From NCBI GenBank assembly GCA_023395515.1, contig JAEWZB010000081.1, forward strand, positions 1 through 8,118: a DNA stretch of 8,118 nt. Reading direction: 5' to 3'. The notes under the pieces were generated by a model. That model had not been told where the DNA came from. It worked only from the letters and a program-made list of their open reading frames with translations, and searched no databases. Shown here piece by piece: positions 4,748 to 8,118 of the stretch. This DNA comes from Bacillota bacterium (GTDB lineage: Bacteria > Bacillota > Syntrophomonadia > Syntrophomonadales > Syntrophomonadaceae). The first letter of the stretch is position 1, and each line of letters starts with the position of its first letter. Position numbers and translations under genes: made by a program.

Positions 4748-5736
4748 GGTCCTGCTTTTCTTAATACCCCAAAATCCTCCGGCGCATCTGTGGATAAACC
4801 GGTAATTTTTCCTGCTATCCAGGCACCTACTTCGGGGTAGAAATGACTGGCATCATAATAGTATGTATCATCGGTAGTTACGGGGTTTGGATAGTTAAAA
4901 TCGTAGACTTGTCCGAATACTTCCACAGCATCTGTCAACAGTTGTTGATAATATGTGGATAAGTCCATTTCTACCATCAAATTATATAGGTTATGGTTAA
5001 CCGGAGTAGTAAATATAATAAACTTAGTATTAGGGTTACTAGCCTTCACTTTACTTAATATTTCCTTCACTTGAGCATATTCATAATTAGAATAAATGTC
5101 TTGCCTATATTTATCTACGGTGGCTTGCAGCTTGGCCGGTCTTTCTTCTGCACTTACCGGCAAGAGGGTTTTAACATTATTGCGGTCATAGGCAAAGTTA
5201 ACCGGTTTCCCTGTTTGGGAAGCCTGATAGTTTTGCCAGGAATATTTAAGGGTATCGGTGGACATTAAGGTACTATAGCGAGAACCGAATTGATTAGTAT
5301 TATTAATATAAAAAGCCGGGGCTTCAAACTCCCTTACCAAGTTTTTATTAGTAGCCATAAAGTCCAGGCCAATGATAATATATTCGAACTCACGGCCCCG
5401 CATTTTTTTAGCATATTCTATGTAATCGTAATATTCATCTAAGAGCATATTGCTAACCGCATAATTATAAGCATTAAAACCCTTAAAATCATTTTGATCG
5501 ATATAGGTAGTACGGCTGCTGCCTAGAATTAAGGTATCATAGTTAAATTCGTGAAAGGTAATATAGTTGGTTTTTTGCTGCCGTTCATTGAAAGGCATTT
5601 GGATTTGGTTATATTTATGGTCATGGCTAAAGCTCCACAAGGGGTCAATGTAGTAATTAACCCAGCTTATAGTTAGGAGCGGTATTAATATTATGATAAG
5701 GGTTAGATAAAACCAGCTTTTGTATCTCAATTTCAT
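4741..5736 (-). CDS. Membrane-anchored SGNH-like (AlgX/AlgJ/DltD-type) acyl-transfer protein
   Basis: Protein of 331 aa with an N-terminal signal-anchor helix (about 8-28) and an extracytoplasmic SGNH/GDSL-like domain. Block I is LILGSSRT (69-76), with S74 the likely nucleophile (G-x-S, as in GDSL; S73 is the alternative). The late D-x-x-H pair is D295/H298 (YDASHFYPEVG). A core strand YIIIGLDFM (119-127) lies between them. Proteins of this type partner an MBOAT membrane protein to move acyl groups, usually acetate, onto polysaccharides, and this gene starts 6 nt after the MBOAT stop. The exact family and acceptor are not recognisable. The ATG start has AGGGAG only 2-3 nt away; TTG at codon 3 (5730-5728) would have about 8 nt, so the true start may be there. 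The last ~18 residues are probably not part of the fold. Confidence 0.82.
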   Translation of the reverse strand: MKLRYKSWFYLTLIIILIPLLTISWVNYYIDPLWSFSHDHKYNQIQMPFNERQQKTNYITFHEFNYDTLILGSSRTTYIDQNDFKGFNAYNYAVSNMLLDEYYDYIEYAKKMRGREFEYIIIGLDFMATNKNLVREFEAPAFYINNTNQFGSRYSTLMSTDTLKYSWQNYQASQTGKPVNFAYDRNNVKTLLPVSAEERPAKLQATVDKYRQDIYSNYEYAQVKEILSKVKASNPNTKFIIFTTPVNHNLYNLMVEMDLSTYYQQLLTDAVEVFGQVYDFNYPNPVTTDDTYYYDASHFYPEVGAWIAGKITGLSTDAPEDFGVLRKAGPR

Positions 5737-5742
5737 ATCTCC

Positions 5743-7182
5743 CTAGAAATTAAAATAGAGGAATTCACTGACGACCGTAATCTGGGTTAGAGCTGCTAAA
5801 GCCATTATAACTGCCATAACTAAATAGATTAGGTTAGGCTTGAACCTGTCCTTTAGCTGAATAGAGTTAGGTAAAACCAGCACCACTATAAGACCTAGTA
5901 TTACTAGTAAAGAAACGTTTTTTATATCATTTATTAAATAACTGCCGAAGGTGATAAAAGGAAGCATGCCTAGCTTATCGGCTAGAAAAGCTGGAAGCAC
6001 TACTCCGTTTAAACCTATCATTCCACTTAAAACTTTGAGCGCATCGGCCCAAGTTGTGGCTCTAAAAAATACCCAAGCCACATTTACAAAGTTAAAGGTA
6101 ATGATCCAGGCTAATACTTTATTCATTTTAAACCCCAGCTTCTGCCAGAAGCGGTGAATTACTAAAGCCAGTCCATGCAGAAATCCCCAGAACACAAAGT
6201 TCCATCCGGCTCCATGCCATAAACCCCCGATTAAAAAGGTAAGCATAAGGTTTCTATAAGTATTAAACTCGCCCCACCTATTTCCTCCTAAAGGAATGTA
6301 AACGTAATTTCTTAGGAAACGGCTTAGAGTCATATGCCATCTGCGCCAAAAATCTTGGATGCTTAAGGCTTTATAAGGGGAGAAAAAGTTCAAAGGTAGC
6401 TTGATGTTAAACATTAACGCTGCCCCTATGGCCATATCGGTATAACCACTAAAATCAAAATAGAGCTGGAAAGTATAGGAAAGCGATACCAGCCAAGCTT
6501 CGACTAAAGTTAAAACCGGGGCCACATCAAATCCATAGTTGGCCCATATAGCAAAAGTATCGGCTATTACTATTTTTTTAAATAGACCGATTATAAAAAT
6601 AAATAGACCAGCGGCTAAGTTTTGATAGTTGATGCGGTGATTACCTGCATCCCCAAACTGGGGCATCATTTCTTTATGATGTACTATAGGACCCGCAATT
6701 AGCTGGGGGAAAAAGCTCACAAATAAAGCATAGTTTAAAAAATCATATTCCTTAGCTTCACCTTTATAAGCATCAACTAAATAGGCAATTTGTTGAAAAG
6801 TAAAAAAGCTTATAGCTAAGGGTAAAACTATATTTAGCAGGGATAAGTTAGCCGCTAAAACGGTATTAAGGTTATTAATGAAGAAATCGGCATACTTATA
6901 ATAACCTAATAAACCTACATTACCTGCCAAACCCATGATTAGAACCGTTTTGCGGTTAATTTTCAAGTTTTCCCGGCTTAAAACTTTGCCGCAGGTGTAA
7001 TTAAAGCTAATAGAAATAAGGATTAATGGCAGGTATTTTACATTCCACCAACTGTAGAAAAATAGGGAAGCCATAACTAGCCATAGCTTGGCTAAGCGGT
7101 TATTCCATTGGTTTATGATGAAATATATAATTATAGCTAAAGGCAGAAATAAAAATATAAATTCAAATGAATTAAACAGCAA
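5743..7182 (-). CDS. MBOAT family O-acyltransferase (AlgI/DltB/PatA-like)
   Basis: Polytopic membrane protein of 479 aa that passes acyl groups from a cytoplasmic donor across the membrane for O-acylation of polysaccharide. Family marks in order: MLFNSFEFIFLFLPL start; FYSWWN (42-47); LPLAISFFTFQQIAYLVDAYKG (120-141); FPQLIAGPI (158-166); YFDFSGYTDMAIGAA (241-255); FWRRWHMTLSRFLRNYVYIPLGG (278-300); and GGLWHGAGWNFVFWG (319-333) with the catalytic H323. Length and a dozen or so hydrophobic segments fit AlgI. The start is TTG at 7182-7180, chosen because it begins exactly at the usual MBOAT N-terminus; AAGGAG lies about 11 nt upstream, a slightly long spacing. Its stop falls in the leader of the SGNH-like partner (6-nt gap), so the two are very probably translated as a coupled pair. 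The acceptor is inferred to be the polymer made by this locus. Confidence 0.95.
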   Translation of the reverse strand: MLFNSFEFIFLFLPLAIIIYFIINQWNNRLAKLWLVMASLFFYSWWNVKYLPLILISISFNYTCGKVLSRENLKINRKTVLIMGLAGNVGLLGYYKYADFFINNLNTVLAANLSLLNIVLPLAISFFTFQQIAYLVDAYKGEAKEYDFLNYALFVSFFPQLIAGPIVHHKEMMPQFGDAGNHRINYQNLAAGLFIFIIGLFKKIVIADTFAIWANYGFDVAPVLTLVEAWLVSLSYTFQLYFDFSGYTDMAIGAALMFNIKLPLNFFSPYKALSIQDFWRRWHMTLSRFLRNYVYIPLGGNRWGEFNTYRNLMLTFLIGGLWHGAGWNFVFWGFLHGLALVIHRFWQKLGFKMNKVLAWIITFNFVNVAWVFFRATTWADALKVLSGMIGLNGVVLPAFLADKLGMLPFITFGSYLINDIKNVSLLVILGLIVVLVLPNSIQLKDRFKPNLIYLVMAVIMALAALTQITVVSEFLYFNF

Positions 7183-7246
7183 AGTTTAACCGTCTCCTTA
7201 GTAAATGCTTTGGTTTTTCCCCCTTGGGGAGAGGGTCACCTGTCTT

Positions 7247-7283
7247 AAAAAACATTAGCGGAAACATCATAAGTTCCCGCTAA
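7247..7283 (-). terminator. Probable Rho-independent terminator after the LCP gene
   Basis: On the minus strand TTAGCGGGAAC (7283-7273), a 7-nt loop and GTTTCCGCTAA (7265-7255) form an 11-bp stem with one G-U wobble, followed by TG and six T (7252-7247). On the plus strand the same pair would be an A-C mismatch, so the minus direction is favoured. It would end transcripts from the LCP gene before MBOAT. The distance from the LCP stop is large (about 185 nt) because two repeats intervene. Confidence 0.65.
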
Positions 7284-7297
7284 AAAACAAAAAATAG

Positions 7298-7323
7298 TCT
7301 GTGTAAATCATAAAAATCTGCGT
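7298..7323 (+). repeat. Short dispersed repeat (GTCATAAAAAATCA-type), copy 3
   Basis: TCTGTGTAAATCATAAAAATC followed by TGCGT aligns along its length with 4721-4747, with three substitutions and a 1-nt deletion. It adjoins the terminator stem and is 66 nt from REP copy 3. Confidence 0.55.
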
Positions 7324-7389
7324 ACATCAGCAACCTTAATAGCGATTGTAAAGAGCATCGGGAGTACTCGTAGAGTGCGTCAAATCTAA

Positions 7390-7411
7390 GGCGGTCAAAG
7401 ACCGCCCCTAC
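7390..7411 (-). repeat. REP-like palindromic repeat, copy 3
   Basis: Inverted repeat GGCGGTC-AAA-GACCGCC (7390-7406) plus CCTAC, identical in the core to copy 2. The right flank ATTTTACGTTTCAC (7412-7425) matches copy 1 at all but one position, so the repeat unit is about 37 nt, longer than the hairpin alone. Confidence 0.75.
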
Positions 7412-7468
7412 ATTTTACGTTTCACACCTAACCCCTATCCCCTCACACCTTACTAAATACACATCTCA

Positions 7469-8118
7469 CTATATATATCCTTCGGGGCCGGAGGCTCCGG
7501 GATTAACTTGGGTATTAAATTCACCGCCATGTCCCGGGCTAGGTAGTTTAGAACGTTCGCGGTTAGTCTTATTATTATCCCGTTCGCCCAGCTTTATTTC
7601 TTCACTATCATTTTTATCTGACGAGGGAGCTGCCGGGGTTTTTTGCTGAACTACCCCCTGTACAACTGTAATAGTTTTCCCCTCCATAAGGTTATCTATT
7701 AATCCATTCAAGGAGGATTTATCCGCTACCCAGTAACTATTAAGCAGAGTCCCGTTTTCATCTCTCACATCATAAAACGAACCGGGCAAAGTCTGAGTTA
7801 CTATAGATTCGGAGGTAAAACCGGGAGCCCAGCTAGCAATTCTAAGCATATCAGTTATGCCCATATTAGTAGTGACATATTGATTAGCTTGTTTTATCAA
7901 TTTAGGTAGTTTAGTTATAGTCTTAGCTTGTAATATTTCATCAGCCAAAGCCTTCATAAAGGTTTGCTGCATAGCAGTCCTATCTATATCACCATTAATA
8001 TACTCACGATACCTGACAAAAGCTAAGGCTCCCCGGCCGTCTAATTTCTGCGGCCCCGGCTTTAGGTCAATATCTTCCGAAGGCTTATACATTCTAGTGG
8101 TAACATCAATATTTACTC
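7469..8118 (-). CDS. LytR-CpsA-Psr (LCP) glycopolymer transferase, C-terminal part (cut by right edge)
   Basis: The last 215 residues of an LCP family enzyme, which transfers undecaprenyl-linked glycopolymers to peptidoglycan on the outer face of the membrane. The reading frame is open to the window edge; the Met at 8092 is internal, since upstream codons (VNIDVTTR) continue the family pattern. Visible marks: KPGPQKLDGRGALAFVRYR (19-37 of the fragment) and GDIDRTAMQQ (42-51), with conserved arginines R35, R37 and R46. M49 stands where many members have a further Arg. A conserved-type segment ending SSLNGLIDNLMEG (about 134-146) follows. After about residue 150 comes a polar, probably disordered tail of some 65 residues ending GASGPEGYI. 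The membrane anchor and pyrophosphate-binding half are outside the window. It is followed by a terminator, so it may end its own transcript. Confidence 0.93.
   Translation of the reverse strand, partial: VNIDVTTRMYKPSEDIDLKPGPQKLDGRGALAFVRYREYINGDIDRTAMQQTFMKALADEILQAKTITKLPKLIKQANQYVTTNMGITDMLRIASWAPGFTSESIVTQTLPGSFYDVRDENGTLLNSYWVADKSSLNGLIDNLMEGKTITVVQGVVQQKTPAAPSSDKNDSEEIKLGERDNNKTNRERSKLPSPGHGGEFNTQVNPGASGPEGYI

Larger units (their letters stand above)
7183..7468 (-). other. LCP-MBOAT intergenic region
   Basis: The 286-nt gap between the LCP gene stop and the MBOAT start contains no gene. From right to left it has a REP-like copy (7390-7411), a member of the short repeat family (7298-7323), a probable terminator (7247-7283), and a GC-rich inverted stretch around CCCCC-TT-GGGG (7219-7229). 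The MBOAT Shine-Dalgarno follows at about 7194-7199. I see no convincing promoter for the MBOAT-SGNH pair in the roughly 60 nt left of the terminator. Confidence 0.5.

Noticed and set aside
5071..5268. Plus-strand open frames opposite the SGNH-like and MBOAT genes (also 5951-6157)
   Set aside because: Antisense to conserved coding sequence, without start signals or motifs.
977..7411. CRISPR array suggested by repeated palindromes
   Set aside because: The three copies are kilobases apart without regular spacers, and no cas genes are present.
8090..8092. ATG as the start of the LCP protein
   Set aside because: The frame stays open to the window edge with family-like residues upstream, and the essential N-terminal half of an LCP domain would be missing.

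Overview
The window is an AT-rich bacterial segment carrying a cell-envelope polysaccharide locus, interrupted by a toxin-antitoxin island on the opposite strand. The likely host is an anaerobic, Gram-positive-type member of the Clostridia or Peptococcia (Syntrophomonas- or Desulfotomaculum-like). This is inferred from a LytR-CpsA-Psr (LCP) protein, a secreted amidase built from SH3b, copper-amine-oxidase-N (stalk) and AMIN modules, strong AGGAGG-type ribosome binding sites, TTG starts and AT-rich codon use. The species cannot be fixed from the sequence alone.

Layout. On the minus strand, read right to left, are: the C-terminal part of an LCP glycopolymer transferase (8118-7469, cut by the right edge); an intergenic stretch with two dispersed repeats and a probable terminator; an AlgI/DltB-type membrane O-acyltransferase (7182-5743); a membrane-anchored SGNH-like protein 6 nt behind it (5736-4741); then, beyond the island, an 803-residue secreted N-acetylmuramoyl-L-alanine amidase (3436-1025); and the N-terminal 271 residues of a Wzz-type polysaccharide chain-length protein (814-1, cut by the left edge). 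On the plus strand, 3852-4714 holds an orphan AbrB/MazE-type antitoxin of the 'Doc partner' type, followed by a complete DinJ-YafQ (RelBE-superfamily) module whose genes overlap by 14 nt.

How the genes fit together. Wzz-type proteins set polymer length. The MBOAT plus SGNH pair is the usual machinery for O-acylating an exported polysaccharide. LCP enzymes attach polymers to peptidoglycan, and the amidase cuts or remodels peptidoglycan. This set suggests a locus for making, acetylating and anchoring a surface polymer. The toxin-antitoxin genes look like an insertion or stabilising element and do not belong to the pathway.

Most striking non-coding signals. A 42-bp palindrome (4097-4138) with one non-complementary pair overlaps the dinJ-yafQ promoter and has a TGTAATTACA core. 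Three same-orientation copies of a REP-like element (a GTAG tetranucleotide next to a 7-bp GC-rich stem) lie in three intergenic gaps. A second short repeat family (core GTCATAAAAAATCAnCGT) occurs three times. Other intergenic palindromes and direct repeats surround the antitoxin gene. I saw no tRNA, rRNA, CRISPR array, transposase, integrase or clearly new multigene system.
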